Shown: positions 1 through 10,435 of the stretch, in pieces | How positions within the stretch are numbered: position 1 is the stretch's first letter | Layout: each line of letters begins with the position of its first letter | DNA from: Achromobacter deleyi | GTDB taxonomy: Bacteria > Pseudomonadota > Gammaproteobacteria > Burkholderiales > Burkholderiaceae_B | Direction of reading: 5' to 3' | Length of the DNA: 64,000 nt | Assembly: GCF_902859705.1 (NCBI RefSeq) | Contig: NZ_CADIJO010000020.1 | Coordinates: 37,756 to 101,755, forward strand | The notes under the pieces: generated by a model | The model's input: only the letters and a program-made list of their open reading frames with translations | Told to the model about the DNA's origin: nothing | The model's database searches: none | Translations under genes and position numbers: made by a program

Positions 1-1385
1 TCCTTGCCGCAGGTGCCCACGCCCGAATCCAGCTTCAGGTCGTTGCCGATCATGGACACACGCGTCATGGCGTCGGGACCGTTGCCGATCAGGGTGGCGC
101 CCTTGACCGGGTAGGTGATCTTGCCGTCTTCGATCATGTAGGCCTCGGACGCCGAGAACACGAACTTGCCGTTGGTGATGTCGACCTGCCCACCGCCGAA
201 GTTGGCCGCATACAGTCCGCGCTTGACCGACGAAATGATTTCCTCGGGCGCCTTGTCACCGGCCAGCATGTAGGTATTGGTCATGCGCGGCATCGGCAGG
301 TGCGCAAACGACTCGCGCCGGCCGTTGCCGGTGGCGGCGGTCTTCATCAGGCGGGCGTTCAGGGTGTCCTGCATGTAGCCGCGCAGGATGCCGTCTTCGA
401 TCAGGACATTGCGCTGCGTGGCATTGCCCTCGTCGTCGATGTTGAGCGAACCGCGGCGGTCCGGAATGGTGCCGTCGTCGATCACGGTGACGCCCTTGGA
501 CGCCACGCGCTCGCCGATGCGGCCGGAGAACACGCTGGAACCCTTGCGGTTGAAATCGCCTTCCAGGCCATGGCCGACGGCTTCGTGCAGCAGGATGCCG
601 GGCCAGCCCGAGCCCAGCACCACGGTCATTTCGCCGGCCGGCGCGGGACGCGCTTCCAGGTTGACCATGGCCTCGTGTACGGCGCGCTCGACGTAGCTTT
701 GCAACATTTCGTCCGTGAAATAAGCCAGGCCAAGACGGCCGCCGCCGCCGGCATGGCCCATTTCGCGACGGCCGTTGCGTTCGGCAATGACGGTGAGCGA
801 CAGGCGCACCAGCGGACGCACATCGGCGGCCAGGCGGCCGTCGCTGCCGGCCACCAGCACCACGTCGTATTCGGCGCCCAGGCCGGCCATGACCTGGATC
901 ACGTGCGGGTCACGGGCACGCGCCATGCGCTCGATGCGTTCGAGCAGCGCCACTTTCTCGGGTGCGCTCAGCGTTGCGACGGGGTCGATGTCCGCATACA
1001 GGCTGCGGCCCATTTCGGCTTCGACCTGGGCCGCCACCTTGACCTTGCCCGCGCCGCGCCGGGCAATGCCGCGCACGGCGTGGGCCGACGACAGCAGCGC
1101 GTCGGCCGACAGCGAATCGGAATAGGCGAAAGCGGTTTTCTCGCCGCTCACGGCACGCACGCCCACGCCCTGGCTGATCGAGAAGCTGCCGGTCTTGACG
1201 ATGCCCTCTTCCAGACTCCAGCCTTCGCTGCGGGTGTACTGGAAGTAAAGGTCGGCATAGTCGACCTTGTGGGTGAAGATTTCGCCCAGCGCGCGCGCCA
1301 TGTCGGCCTCGGTCAGCCCCCAGGGGTCGAGCAACAGCGATTTGGCGGTGGCCAGGGAAGCAATAGCGGGATCGATGATTTTCAT
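1..1385 (-). CDS. tldD: TldD metalloprotease, C-terminus cut by window edge
   Basis: TldD is the catalytic partner of TldE (PmbA) in a cytosolic zinc protease that digests unfolded peptides and matures modified peptides such as microcins. The reading frame begins at the ATG whose complement is at 1383-1385 (MKIIDPAIASL) and stays open to base 1, so the last few dozen residues lie outside the window. The zinc motif HEAVGHGLEGD (HExxxH) is clear, followed by conserved blocks such as DDGTIPDRRGSLNIDDEG and GYMQDTLNAR. The long plus-strand frame opposite it is a GC-skew shadow. No tldE is visible in the window. Confidence 0.95.
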   Translation of the reverse strand, partial: MKIIDPAIASLATAKSLLLDPWGLTEADMARALGEIFTHKVDYADLYFQYTRSEGWSLEEGIVKTGSFSISQGVGVRAVSGEKTAFAYSDSLSADALLSSAHAVRGIARRGAGKVKVAAQVEAEMGRSLYADIDPVATLSAPEKVALLERIERMARARDPHVIQVMAGLGAEYDVVLVAGSDGRLAADVRPLVRLSLTVIAERNGRREMGHAGGGGRLGLAYFTDEMLQSYVERAVHEAMVNLEARPAPAGEMTVVLGSGWPGILLHEAVGHGLEGDFNRKGSSVFSGRIGERVASKGVTVIDDGTIPDRRGSLNIDDEGNATQRNVLIEDGILRGYMQDTLNARLMKTAATGNGRRESFAHLPMPRMTNTYMLAGDKAPEEIISSVKRGLYAANFGGGQVDITNGKFVFSASEAYMIEDGKITYPVKGATLIGNGPDAMTRVSMIGNDLKLDSGVGTCGK

Positions 1386-2166
1386 AGGACTCTGTTGGGG
1401 GGCGCCGGCGCGGGAACGCGCCTGCATTGACGCTCAAGCCTCTATCGTAACGCCGACACGGGCCCGGCGTCCCCAGCGCGGGATATTACCTATCAAGTTA
1501 ACAAATCAGGGACTGACTCAAACTACGTATTGACCACATTGAAAACCGGCAAATGGTCCCGTTGGAAAAGCGCAGGACGTGCCGGCCACCCGGTTTCGAG
1601 CGCCAGGCCCAGGGTCGGCGCTGTCATTTCAAACTTGTCATACAACTGGAACGAAAAACTAAAACCTGTGAATACACCCGAGCAATAAGTCGTCGTATAT
1701 CTCAGCTGTAGTGCACCGATGAAAATAGGCATACCCGTAGAAACCGCAAAACATTTGCGCATGACGCGGCCGCGTTCAACCGCCGGTTGAGCGACGAATC
1801 AGCCCCATTCTCAGCATTCGAGAAACCCGAAATGCGCTGACCGCGCAACGGGAAAAACGGCGATTTTCCTGACATCCGCTCGCTTCATGAAACAAAAAGC
1901 GCTTTTTTCAAGTCCTGGAACAGACATTCGTCCGCCTCATGAACCAACGCTTCATTTGTTTCAATTAGTCCCAAATTTGGGAATATCATTCCCAATACTT
2001 GTTCTTGGCGGGAACCCGCAAGTCTAAACACTCTCCGGCGGTTTTGATACAAAGTAATTAGTCCGGAACTGCGGCAATCAAGCTCCAATTTCTGTATTAT
2101 GCGAAGCACAACAAATAAACATAACTTCGCCGGCGATTAAAGCAGTTCCATAATCAGGAATAAACC
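1386..2166. other. AT-richer intergenic region between tldD and hns
   Basis: This is the longest gene-poor stretch in the window (about 780 bases). It is visibly less GC-rich than its neighbours, above all at 1500-1720 and 1890-2165. Two minus-strand open frames exist, 1523-1762 (79 codons) and 1885-2109 (74 codons). Neither has a recognisable domain, and codon use is unlike the neighbouring genes, so I do not call them genes. The right part must hold the hns promoter; an AT-rich tract upstream of an H-NS gene is consistent with autoregulation (inference). Confidence 0.5.
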
Positions 2167-2553
2167 ATGGCCCGAGAAACCTACGCAGCTCTGCAAGCAA
2201 AGATCGAAAAGGAAATCAACAAGCTCCAAAAGAAGGCTGAAGTCCTCCAAACCAAGCGCCGCAAGCCCGTGATCGCTTCGATCATCACGTCCATGCGCGA
2301 GTACGACATCACCCCGGACGAAATTGCCGCCGCTTTCGGCTCGAACAAGCCCGCCCGTGCAGCCACGCCCAGCAGCCGCCGCAAGGCTGGCGCTGCCGCC
2401 CGCCCCGCCAACGCCGCCAAACGCGCCGTTGCGCCCAAGTACCGCCACCCCCAAACCGGGGAAACCTGGAGCGGTCGTGGCAAGGCGCCGCGCTGGCTCG
2501 CCGCCGAAGAAGCCAACGGCGCCACGCGCGACAGTTTTCTTATCAAAGAATAA
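2167..2553 (+). CDS. H-NS family nucleoid-associated protein
   Basis: A 128-residue DNA-binding protein of the H-NS family, of the kind studied in Bordetella as BpH3. Residues 1-60 form a charged, helix-rich oligomerisation region (AKIEKEINKLQKKAEVL). Residues 60-90 are an Ala/Arg/Pro-rich linker. Residues 92-111 are the DNA-binding module, with the signature HPQTGETWSGRGKAPRWL, where SGRGKAP is the AT-hook-like loop that reads AT-rich minor grooves. Expected role: bridging and silencing AT-rich, often foreign, DNA. It is monocistronic, with an AT-rich upstream tract and a strong terminator at once downstream. Length and motif fit the family well; the exact paralogue name is not decidable here. 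Confidence 0.93.
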   Translation: MARETYAALQAKIEKEINKLQKKAEVLQTKRRKPVIASIITSMREYDITPDEIAAAFGSNKPARAATPSSRRKAGAAARPANAAKRAVAPKYRHPQTGETWSGRGKAPRWLAAEEANGATRDSFLIKE

Positions 2554-2581
2554 AACCTATTATTCAGTAAGAAAAATAAAA

Positions 2582-2608
2582 GGCGCACCACTTTGGTGCG
2601 CCTTTTTT
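2582..2608 (+). terminator. Rho-independent terminator of the H-NS gene
   Basis: Perfect 9-bp stem (ggcgcacca / tggtgcgcc) with a 3-base loop, then six T residues, starting 28 bases after the hns stop codon. Confidence 0.92.
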
Positions 2609-2640
2609 ATTTTAACGCCGCATGCGCGGCACCTGAAATT

Positions 2641-3279
2641 TCACTGAACCGGGAACTGGATTTCACGTTCTGCGCCATTATTTCCCGGGAAATTGTCAAA
2701 TATTGCACGGACCAGATAGGGCATCGTGCGAATGAAATTGTCCCGTTCGCTGAGTATGAAGGCGCTGGACCGGTATACCTCGGCGCCGCCCCGCTGGGTG
2801 TCGTGGATCTGCAGGGTCAAGGTATTGCGCTGGACGACCATGGGCACATCGACCCATTCCGGCCCCCAGTAACCGTAGTAACCGCCCCAAGGCCGCGGCC
2901 CGTAGAAGCCGCCGTAGCCGTAACCGCCGTTGTAATACGGGTCGTACGGACGCCGTACCATGATCTGGGTCTGCGTCGTTCCATACTTGAACGAGACGTC
3001 AAAACGGGCCTTGGCGCCGCCCTGGGCCTCGACCAGCCCGGTCGCGCCGATACCGGCGCGGACCATATCCTGGTAGGACTGGTATTCCAGATTATTGGCT
3101 TGCGAGGCGTCGGCCGGCACGAACTGGTAGGTCTGGCCTTCGACGCCGGTCGGCCATTGCTGGAATGAGGTGACGCGGGCCGACACCGTCGGGGCCGCAC
3201 ATCCGCTCAGTACCAATGCCCCCATGACAGCCAGTACCGCGGCCCAGCGGCCGGCATTGAAACGGGAAGAACGGGACAT
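2641..3279 (-). CDS. DUF4136-type lipoprotein
   Basis: Predicted 212-residue lipoprotein. The ATG at 3279 is preferred over an upstream in-frame ATG because it follows a GAGGAG ribosome site at good spacing and starts a typical lipoprotein signal (MSRSSRF, hydrophobic core, lipobox LSGC). The mature part contains an aromatic/glycine-rich stretch (YNGGYGYGGFYGPRPWGGYY) and ends with a segment typical of DUF4136 proteins (IRTMPYLVRAIFDNFPG). Members are outer-membrane or periplasmic lipoproteins of unknown function. It is transcribed away from pepN. The DUF assignment is by eye. Confidence 0.75.
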   Translation of the reverse strand: MSRSSRFNAGRWAAVLAVMGALVLSGCAAPTVSARVTSFQQWPTGVEGQTYQFVPADASQANNLEYQSYQDMVRAGIGATGLVEAQGGAKARFDVSFKYGTTQTQIMVRRPYDPYYNGGYGYGGFYGPRPWGGYYGYWGPEWVDVPMVVQRNTLTLQIHDTQRGGAEVYRSSAFILSERDNFIRTMPYLVRAIFDNFPGNNGAEREIQFPVQ

Positions 3280-3429
3280 TTGCGACTCCTCATTGCGCGC
3301 GACGGCGCCATCATACTGACGTTTGACCGTGCGGGCCGGCAAAAGTTTGCGGTAGACCATCAGGCGACCCTGCACCCGCCTGCCCAGCCACTACAATAGG
3401 AATCTCCGTTCATACAGGACTGCAATCCC

Positions 3430-6135
3430 ATGCGCACAGACACGCCCGTTACCGTATACCGCAAGGATTACCAGCCCTACCCCTACGATATTCCCCACGT
3501 TGCGCTGGCATTCGACCTGGCCCCTGAGGCCACCGAGGTGCGCTGCGTCATGCAGGTGCAGCGCAAGGCCGACGCCAGCGCCGATGCCGCCCTGGTGCTG
3601 GACGGCGAAGACCTGGAACTGGTCTCGGTTGCCGTCGATGGCCAACCGCTGGCCGCCGACCGCTACCACCAGTCCGAGCACAGCCTGGCACTGTACGGCC
3701 TGCCCGCCGACGCCTCGGTGGAAATCGTCAGCCGCTGCAAGCCTGCCGCCAATTCCACGCTGATGGGCCTGTACGTATCGGGCGGCAATTTCTTCACGCA
3801 ATGCGAGGCCGAAGGCTTTCGCCGCATTACCTGGTTTGCCGACCGCCCCGACGTCATGTCGCGCTACCGCGTGACCCTGCGCGCCGAGCCGGCCTACCCC
3901 GTACTGCTCTCCAACGGCAACCTGGTCGCCTCGCGCCAATTGCCCGACGGCCGCAACGAAGTCGAATGGGAAGACCCGTTCCCCAAGCCCTGCTACCTGT
4001 TCGCCCTGGTGGCCGGCAACCTGACCCACCGCGAAACCACCGTCAAGACCGCCAGCGGCCGCGACGTGCTGCTGCAGGTCTATAGCGACCCGGGCGCCGA
4101 GACCAAGACCGAATGGGCGCTCGATTCCCTGGTGCGCGCGCTGCGCTGGGACGAAACCCGTTTCGGCCTGGAACTCGACCTGGACCGTTTCATGGTGGTG
4201 GCCGTCCATGATTTCAATATGGGCGCGATGGAAAACAAGGGCCTGAACATTTTCAATGCCGCCTATGTGCTGGCCGACGCCGAGACGGCCACGGACGCCA
4301 ATTACGAGGGCATTGAATCGGTCATCGGCCATGAATACTTCCATAACTGGACCGGTAACCGCGTCACGTGCCGCGATTGGTTCCAGCTCAGCCTGAAAGA
4401 AGGCCTGACCGTATTCCGCGACCAGGAATTCAGCGCCGACATGATGGCGCAGGACATGGACGAAGCGGCCGCCGCCAGCGCCCGCGCCGTGAAACGCATC
4501 GACGATGTCGTCACCCTGCGCGCCGCGCAGTTTCCTGAAGACGCGGGCCCGATGGCCCACCCGATCCGGCCTGACAGCTACCAGGAAATCGGCAATTTCT
4601 ATACCGCCACGGTGTACGAGAAAGGCGCCGAAGTCATCCGCATGCAGCACACGTTGCTCGGTGAAGCCGGTTTTCGCGCCGGCATGGACGAATACTTCCG
4701 CCGCCACGACGGCCAGGCCGTGACCTGCGACGACTTCGTCGCCGCCATGGAATCGGTGTATGTGCGCCAGCATCCCGGACGCGACCTCGCCGTGTTCCGC
4801 AACTGGTATCGCCAGGCCGGCACGCCGCGCGTGACGGTCAAGCTCGAGCACGACGCCGCCACACGCCGCGTCACGGTGACGCTGTCGCAGGATTGCCAGC
4901 CGGTCGGCGTCGAAAAGAAAGCCCCCGCCGGTTTCGTCAAGGCGCCCTACCATATCCCCTTCGCCATCGGCCTGCTCGACCGGGAAGGCCGCGCCCTGCC
5001 CCTGCGCCACGAAGGCGCCGAACGTGAAACCGCCTTGCTGGAACTGACTACCCAGACCCAGCAATGGCACTTCGACGGCATCGACGCGCTGCCGGTGCCG
5101 TCCTTGCTGCGCGATTTCTCGGCCCCCGTGATCGTCGACTACGACTGGACCGACGCCGAACTCGCGTTGCTGTCGGCGCACGACAGCAACCCGTTCGCGC
5201 GCTGGGAAGCGGGCCAGGAACTGGCCACGCGCCAGATCCTGAGCCTGGCCGATGCCCGCCAGGCCGGCCGCACGCTGCACGCGGACCCCGCCTTCATCGA
5301 CGCCTGGCGCGCCCTCCTGACGGACCCCAGCCTGGACGCCGCCTACCGCGCCCGGGCGCTGGCGCTGCCGTCGGAAAAGACGCTGGCCGAGCGCATGCAG
5401 GCCGTGGACCCGCCGGCCCTGGCCGTGGCCCGCGATTTCCTGCGCGCCGAACTGGGCCGGCAATTGGCCGCGGAGTTCCGCCAGGCCTTCGACGACAACC
5501 AGACGCCGGGCGAGTACAGCCCGGCGCCGGTGCCGGCCGGCAAGCGCGCCCTGAAGAACCTGGCGCTCAGCCACCTGATGGCTGCAGGCGAACACGAGGC
5601 GCAGCGCCTGGCCGAGCAGCAATACGAACACGCCGGCAACATGACCGACAGCATGGCCGCGCTGTCTGCGCTGATCAACTACGGCCAGGGCGAATTCCCG
5701 CAACAGGCGCTGGCCGCGTTCTACGACAAGTGGCAGGACAACGCGCTGGTGGTGGACAAGTGGTTTGCCTTGCAGGCGGCGGCTCGCTACACCACCGTGC
5801 AGACGGCGCGCGAGCTGATGAAACACCCGGCGTTCACGCTGCGCAACCCCAACCGCGCACGTGCCCTGGTGTTCCAGTTCTGCCTGAACAACGCCCGCGG
5901 CATGCACCATCCCGACGGCACCGGCTACGCCTTCTGGGCCGAGCAGGTGCTGGCGCTGGACGCCCTCAACCCGGAAATCGCCGCCCGCCTGGCGCGCGCG
6001 CTGGACAACTGGTCGCGCTTCGTGCCGGCCTTGCGCACCCCGATGCAAGCGGCCCTGCAACAGGTCCGCGGGCACGAGGGGCTGTCGCGCAACGTTCAGG
6101 AAATCGTATCCAAGGCATTAGAATTCGCAGCATAG
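3430..6135 (+). CDS. pepN: Aminopeptidase N (M1 family)
   Basis: Broad-specificity cytosolic zinc aminopeptidase (alanyl aminopeptidase) that finishes peptide breakdown after the ATP-dependent proteases. It has 901 residues, close to the usual 870-890. The substrate-recognition motif MGAMENKG is at residues 264-271. The zinc site HEYFH is at 301-305 with the third ligand Glu324 in LSLKEGL, giving the classic HExxH-x18-E spacing. The N-terminal beta-saddle and the helical C-terminal domain are both complete. fbp begins 10 bases after its stop, so the two are probably co-transcribed. The 894-codon minus-strand frame beneath it is a shadow. Confidence 0.97.
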   Translation: MRTDTPVTVYRKDYQPYPYDIPHVALAFDLAPEATEVRCVMQVQRKADASADAALVLDGEDLELVSVAVDGQPLAADRYHQSEHSLALYGLPADASVEIVSRCKPAANSTLMGLYVSGGNFFTQCEAEGFRRITWFADRPDVMSRYRVTLRAEPAYPVLLSNGNLVASRQLPDGRNEVEWEDPFPKPCYLFALVAGNLTHRETTVKTASGRDVLLQVYSDPGAETKTEWALDSLVRALRWDETRFGLELDLDRFMVVAVHDFNMGAMENKGLNIFNAAYVLADAETATDANYEGIESVIGHEYFHNWTGNRVTCRDWFQLSLKEGLTVFRDQEFSADMMAQDMDEAAAASARAVKRIDDVVTLRAAQFPEDAGPMAHPIRPDSYQEIGNFYTATVYEKGAEVIRMQHTLLGEAGFRAGMDEYFRRHDGQAVTCDDFVAAMESVYVRQHPGRDLAVFRNWYRQAGTPRVTVKLEHDAATRRVTVTLSQDCQPVGVEKKAPAGFVKAPYHIPFAIGLLDREGRALPLRHEGAERETALLELTTQTQQWHFDGIDALPVPSLLRDFSAPVIVDYDWTDAELALLSAHDSNPFARWEAGQELATRQILSLADARQAGRTLHADPAFIDAWRALLTDPSLDAAYRARALALPSEKTLAERMQAVDPPALAVARDFLRAELGRQLAAEFRQAFDDNQTPGEYSPAPVPAGKRALKNLALSHLMAAGEHEAQRLAEQQYEHAGNMTDSMAALSALINYGQGEFPQQALAAFYDKWQDNALVVDKWFALQAAARYTTVQTARELMKHPAFTLRNPNRARALVFQFCLNNARGMHHPDGTGYAFWAEQVLALDALNPEIAARLARALDNWSRFVPALRTPMQAALQQVRGHEGLSRNVQEIVSKALEFAA

Positions 6136-6145
6136 GGAGAACCTT

Positions 6146-7171
6146 TTGAAACGTAAAACACTTACCCAATACCTGGTCGAGCAGCAACGCTCCGCCCAGG
6201 CCCTGGCCCCCGAAGTGCGGCTGCTCATCGAGGTCGTCGCGCGCGCCTGCAAGGCGATCAGCCATGCGGTCAGCAAGGGCGCCCTGGGCGGCGTCCTGGG
6301 CAGCCTCGAAAGCGAGAACGTGCAGGGCGAAGTCCAGAAGAAGCTGGACGTCCTGTCCAACGAAATCCTGCTCGAAGCCAACGAATGGGGCGGCCACCTG
6401 GCGGCCATGGCCTCGGAAGAGATGGAAACCATCCACCTCATCCCGAACCGCTACCCCAAGGGCGAATACCTGCTGCTGTTCGATCCCCTGGATGGCTCGT
6501 CGAACATCGACGTGAACGTCTCGATCGGCACCATCTTCTCGGTGCTGCAGGCGCCGCACAATGTGTCGGGCGCCCCGGTCTGCGAAGCCGACTTCCTGCA
6601 ACCGGGCAACAAGCAGGTCGTGGCCGGCTATGCCGTGTACGGCCCGCAGACCATGCTGGTGCTGACCATCGGCAATGGCGTGGTGGGCTTCACGCTGGAC
6701 CGCGAAATGGGCTCGTGGGTGCTGACCCACGAAAACATCCGGGTGCCGGAAGACACCAAGGAATTCGCGATCAACATGTCGAACATGCGTCACTGGGCCG
6801 CCCCGGTCAAACGCTACGTCGACGATTGCCTGGCCGGCACCACCGGCCCCCTGGGCAAGGACTACAACATGCGCTGGATCGCCTCGATGGTGGCGGACGT
6901 GCATCGCATCCTGACCCGTGGCGGCATTTTCATGTACCCCTGGGATGCCCGTGAACCCGGCAAGGCCGGCAAGCTGCGCCTGATGTACGAAGCCAACCCC
7001 ATGAGCTTCCTGGTCGAGCAGGCCGGCGGCGCGTCGATCAACGGCGAACAGCGCATCATGGACATCCAGCCGGACAAGCTGCACCAGCGCGTGAGCGTCA
7101 TCCTGGGTTCGAAGAACGAAGTCGAACGCGTGGGCCGATATCACGCCGAGGCTGCGGCAGCGGCCAAATAA
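6146..7171 (+). CDS. fbp: Fructose-1,6-bisphosphatase, class 1
   Basis: Hydrolyses fructose-1,6-bisphosphate to fructose-6-phosphate, the committed step of gluconeogenesis. The protein has 341 residues. The start is a TTG ([14 protein letters not shown]) placed 6 bases after a GGGAGA ribosome site at 6134-6139; no ATG gives a full N-terminus. The metal/phosphate signature [12 protein letters not shown] is intact, as are the later active-site segments ([32 protein letters not shown]). It lies 10 bases after pepN and is closed by a strong terminator. Confidence 0.96.
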   Translation: MKRKTLTQYLVEQQRSAQALAPEVRLLIEVVARACKAISHAVSKGALGGVLGSLESENVQGEVQKKLDVLSNEILLEANEWGGHLAAMASEEMETIHLIPNRYPKGEYLLLFDPLDGSSNIDVNVSIGTIFSVLQAPHNVSGAPVCEADFLQPGNKQVVAGYAVYGPQTMLVLTIGNGVVGFTLDREMGSWVLTHENIRVPEDTKEFAINMSNMRHWAAPVKRYVDDCLAGTTGPLGKDYNMRWIASMVADVHRILTRGGIFMYPWDAREPGKAGKLRLMYEANPMSFLVEQAGGASINGEQRIMDIQPDKLHQRVSVILGSKNEVERVGRYHAEAAAAAK

Positions 7172-7200
7172 GCCCCGTCGTCACACGGCGCCCATGCAAA

Positions 7201-7227
7201 AGCCCCGGCCTAGGCCGGGGCTTTTTT
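7201..7227 (+). terminator. Terminator after pepN-fbp
   Basis: Near-perfect hairpin agccccggcc/ggccggggct followed by a run of T, about 30 bases after the fbp stop. Confidence 0.9.
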
Positions 7228-7275
7228 CTTGCGCGGCGCCTGGGCGCGGCGACTGGCACGCGGCGTGCGCCGGTC

Positions 7276-7497
7276 CTACTTCACTTCTTCGATGGACTTC
7301 ACGTCGTCCTTGTTGATCTGGACCTTCTTGCCGTCCTTGTCGTACTCGTACATGCCCGACTTCTTGTCATAGGTGGGCGTATCCGGGGTGACGGTCGAGG
7401 TCCCGTCCCGTTGCTGAATGACCGAGGGCGACGAGCATCCGGCCAGCACCCCAACTCCGGTCACCACCAGGGCCAACGTCATGGTCTTCAGGTTCAT
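7276..7497 (-). CDS. YgdI/YgdR family small lipoprotein
   Basis: A 73-residue lipoprotein: signal peptide MNLKTMTLALVVTGVGVLAGC with the lipid-bearing Cys21, then a short SH3-like mature domain (DGTSTVTPDTPTYDKKSGMY, ending INKDDVKSIEEV). This pattern matches the YgdI/YgdR family of small envelope lipoproteins, whose function is unknown. It is monocistronic and convergent with fbp. Confidence 0.85.
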   Translation of the reverse strand: MNLKTMTLALVVTGVGVLAGCSSPSVIQQRDGTSTVTPDTPTYDKKSGMYEYDKDGKKVQINKDDVKSIEEVK

Positions 7498-7590
7498 GGG
7501 CGTGTTCTCCGAGTGTGAATGGTGGATTCACTGTATCGGATGATGGCGCGCAATAAGTGACGGGTTGTGGCCAAAGTGCGTAAGAACGTA

Positions 7591-7624
7591 AAAAACCCCT
7601 CGCGGCTCACACCGGCGAGGGGTT
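7591..7624 (-). terminator. Terminator after thrC (minus strand)
   Basis: Read on the minus strand: a 10-bp stem (aaccccTCGC / GCGAggggtt), 11-base loop, then a T run. It lies 28 bases after the thrC stop codon. Confidence 0.88.
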
Positions 7625-7651
7625 GCAACCCAATACATCCGCAAGCAGCCT

Positions 7652-9061
7652 TTACACCTTGGCGTGGGCCTCGATGTAGCGGCGCACGGCGGCGGCATCG
7701 CAGTCCATCACTTCGACGCGCTGCGGCAGCGATTCCAGGTTGGCCAGGTTGCCCGGCGGCGTGGCCGGACGGCCCAGCGCGGCCTCGATGGTTTCCGAGA
7801 ACTTGGCGGGCAAGGCGGTTTCGAGCACCAGCATCGGCACGCCCGGTTCGACGTGATCGCGCGCGACCTTGACGCCATCGGCGGTGTGCGGATCGACCAG
7901 CACGCCGGTCTGGTCGTACAGCGAGCGGATGGTGGCCAGGCGGTCTTCGTGCGAGCTGGCGCCCGACACGAAGCCGTAGCGTTCTTCGAATTGCGGCTTC
8001 AGGGCCGACAGGTCGAAGAAGCCGTCGCGCGCCAGGTCGGACCACAAGGCCTTGACGCGGGCGGCATCGCGGCCAACCAGGTCGAAGACGAAGCGCTCGA
8101 AGTTCGAGGCGCGCGAGATGTCCATCGACGGGCTGGACGTGGCGTAGGTCTGCTCGGCCGGACGCGGACGGTAGACGCCGGTGCGGAAGAATTCTTCCAG
8201 CACGTTGTTCTCGTTCGTGGCCAGCACCAGGCGGCGCACGGGCAGGCCCATGCTGCGCGCGATATGGCCGGACAGGATATTGCCGAAGTTGCCCGACGGC
8301 ACGGCAAACGAGACCTGCTGGCCCGGCTTGTCGGTGGCGCGCAACCAGCCGTGGAAGTAGTACACCACCTGCGCAGCGATGCGCGCCCAGTTGATGGAAT
8401 TGACCGCACCCAGGCGGTACCTGGACTTGAACGCCAGGTCGCCGGCCAAGGCCTTGACGATGTCCTGGGCTTCGTCGAACACGCCGCGCACGGCGATGTT
8501 GTGGATGTTCTCGTCTTGCAGCGAGTACATCTGGGCGCGCTGGAACGCGCTCATGCGGCCGTGCGGCGACAGCATGAACACGGCCACACCGCGCTTGCCG
8601 CGCAGCGCGTATTCGGCGGCCGAACCCGTATCGCCCGAGGTGGCGCCCACGATGTTGAGCGTGGTGTTGCGCCGGGTCAGCACGTATTCGAACACCTGGC
8701 CCAGGAACTGCATGGCCATGTCCTTGAAGGCCAGGGTCGGCCCTTCGGACAGGCCCAGCAGCGACAGGCCGTTGTCCAGCGGACGCAGCGGGACGATGTC
8801 TTCGCTGTTGAAGATCTGCGACGTGTACGCGGCGCGGGTCAGGCCACGCAGGTCGTCGGCCGGAATGTCGGTGGCAAAGCGCGACAGGACCTCGAACGCC
8901 AGGTCGGCATACGGCAGGCCACGCCAGGACTCGAGCGTTTCCGCCGAGATCTGGGGCAGTTGCTCGGGCACGGCCAGGCCGCCATCCGGCGCCAGCCCTT
9001 CAAGCAGGATGTCGGAGAACGGCTGGGGGGCCATGCCCCCTCGGGTCGAGAGGTAGTTCAT
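7652..9061 (-). CDS. thrC: Threonine synthase
   Basis: PLP enzyme converting O-phosphohomoserine to threonine, the last step of the pathway. It has 469 residues, as expected for the longer thrC class. The N-terminal MNYLSTRGGM and the PLP-lysine segment PTLAFKDMAMQFLGQ are clear, followed by the glycine-rich phosphate loop GATSGDTGSAAEYA. Its ATG overlaps the hom stop by four bases (ATGA), so the two are translationally coupled in the order alaC-hom-thrC. Confidence 0.96.
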   Translation of the reverse strand: MNYLSTRGGMAPQPFSDILLEGLAPDGGLAVPEQLPQISAETLESWRGLPYADLAFEVLSRFATDIPADDLRGLTRAAYTSQIFNSEDIVPLRPLDNGLSLLGLSEGPTLAFKDMAMQFLGQVFEYVLTRRNTTLNIVGATSGDTGSAAEYALRGKRGVAVFMLSPHGRMSAFQRAQMYSLQDENIHNIAVRGVFDEAQDIVKALAGDLAFKSRYRLGAVNSINWARIAAQVVYYFHGWLRATDKPGQQVSFAVPSGNFGNILSGHIARSMGLPVRRLVLATNENNVLEEFFRTGVYRPRPAEQTYATSSPSMDISRASNFERFVFDLVGRDAARVKALWSDLARDGFFDLSALKPQFEERYGFVSGASSHEDRLATIRSLYDQTGVLVDPHTADGVKVARDHVEPGVPMLVLETALPAKFSETIEAALGRPATPPGNLANLESLPQRVEVMDCDAAAVRRYIEAHAKV

Positions 9062-10362
9062 GCCAAATGCTCCACGCGCAGGCGGGTGACCTTGGACCGC
9101 ACGAACGGCAAGGCCTCGATGCGCTCGATGGCTTGATTGACGTTGCCTTCCACCGCTTCGTGCGTGAGGAAGATGATGTCCGCGCCGCCGATGTGCGAAG
9201 GCTGCTGGATCATCGACCCGATCGAGATCGAGCGATCGGCCAGAATGCGCGCGATGTCGGCCAGCACGCCCGGCTGGTCATCCACGCGCAAGCGCAGGTA
9301 GTACGACGTGCTGACCTGTTCGATCGACAGGATCGGCGTATCCGACATGGCGTCCGGCTGGAAGGCCAGGTGCGGCACGCGGTTGCCCGGGTCGGCGGTG
9401 TGCAGGCGCGTCACGTCGACCAGATCGGCCACCACTGCCGAGGCGGTGGGCTCTTCGCCCGCGCCCTGGCCGTAATACAGCGTGGGGCCGACGGCGTCGC
9501 CCTTGACCAGCACGGCGTTCATCGCGCCTTCGACATTGGCCAAGAGGCGCTCGGCCGGCACCAGCGCCGGGTGCACGCGCAATTCGATGCCATCGTTGCG
9601 GCGCTTGGTGATGCCCAGCAGCTTGATGCGGTAACCCAGGCGTTCGGCGTGCTCGATGTCTTCGGCGGCCAGTTGCGAGATGCCTTCGATGTAGGCGCGA
9701 TCGAACTGCACCGGCACGCCGAAGGCCAGCGACGCCAGCAGCGTCAGCTTGTGCGCGGCGTCCACGCCTTCGACGTCGAAGGTGGGGTCGGCTTCGGCAT
9801 AGCCCAGGCGCTGGGCTTCGGCCAGCACGTCGGCGAACGGCAGGCCGCGCGAGCGCATTTCGGACAGGATGAAGTTGGTGGTGCCGTTGATGATGCCGGC
9901 GACCCACTGGATGCGGTTGGCGGTCAGGCCTTCGCGAATGGCCTTGATGATGGGGATGCCGCCGGCCACCGCGGCCTCGAACGCCACCATCACGCCGCGC
10001 TCGGACGCTGCAGCGAAGATCTCGTTGCCGTGCTTGGCCAGCAAGGCCTTGTTGGCCGTGACCACGTGCTTGCCGTTGGCGATGGCTTCGAGCACCAGCT
10101 CGAGCGCCAGGGTGTCGCCACCGATCAGTTCGACGACGATGTCGATGTCGGGGTCGCGCACCAGCGCGTGCACATCGGTATCGACGCGCAGCGCGTCGCC
10201 GACGCGCGCGCGGGCCTTCTGCACGTCGCGCACGGCGGCGCGGGTGACTTCAATGCGGCGACCCGCGCGGCGCGCGATCTCTTCCGCATTGCGCGACAGC
10301 ACGGTCCACGTGCCACCGCCGACCACGCCCAGACCGAGCAGGCCCACTTTCATGGGATTCAT
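9058..10362 (-). CDS. hom: Homoserine dehydrogenase
   Basis: NAD(P)-dependent reduction of aspartate semialdehyde to homoserine, the branch point to threonine and methionine. It has 434 residues from the ATG at 10362 (MNPMKVGLLGLGVVGGGTW); an upstream in-frame ATG at 10401 would add 13 residues that do not fit the family. Order: Rossmann domain with GLGVVGGG, catalytic core with AGIINGTTNFILSEM and EADPTFDVEGVDAAHK, and a C-terminal ACT domain (YYLRLRVDDQPGVLADIA) that normally confers threonine feedback inhibition. Stop overlaps the thrC start. Confidence 0.96.
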   Translation of the reverse strand: MNPMKVGLLGLGVVGGGTWTVLSRNAEEIARRAGRRIEVTRAAVRDVQKARARVGDALRVDTDVHALVRDPDIDIVVELIGGDTLALELVLEAIANGKHVVTANKALLAKHGNEIFAAASERGVMVAFEAAVAGGIPIIKAIREGLTANRIQWVAGIINGTTNFILSEMRSRGLPFADVLAEAQRLGYAEADPTFDVEGVDAAHKLTLLASLAFGVPVQFDRAYIEGISQLAAEDIEHAERLGYRIKLLGITKRRNDGIELRVHPALVPAERLLANVEGAMNAVLVKGDAVGPTLYYGQGAGEEPTASAVVADLVDVTRLHTADPGNRVPHLAFQPDAMSDTPILSIEQVSTSYYLRLRVDDQPGVLADIARILADRSISIGSMIQQPSHIGGADIIFLTHEAVEGNVNQAIERIEALPFVRSKVTRLRVEHLA

Positions 10363-10435
10363 CGCGGCGCCCTCTGCGGGCGGGCGTTGAGGGGAATTCA
10401 TTTCATTTCTCCAAATTGCTCACGCAATAACGGCT

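Noticed and set aside
1523..2109. Two small minus-strand genes between tldD and hns
   Set aside because: Plain open frames in AT-rich DNA without RBS or domain; described as part of the gap.
3391..6075. 894-codon minus-strand frame opposite pepN
   Set aside because: Exact antisense shadow of an unmistakable M1 aminopeptidase; typical of very GC-rich codon use.
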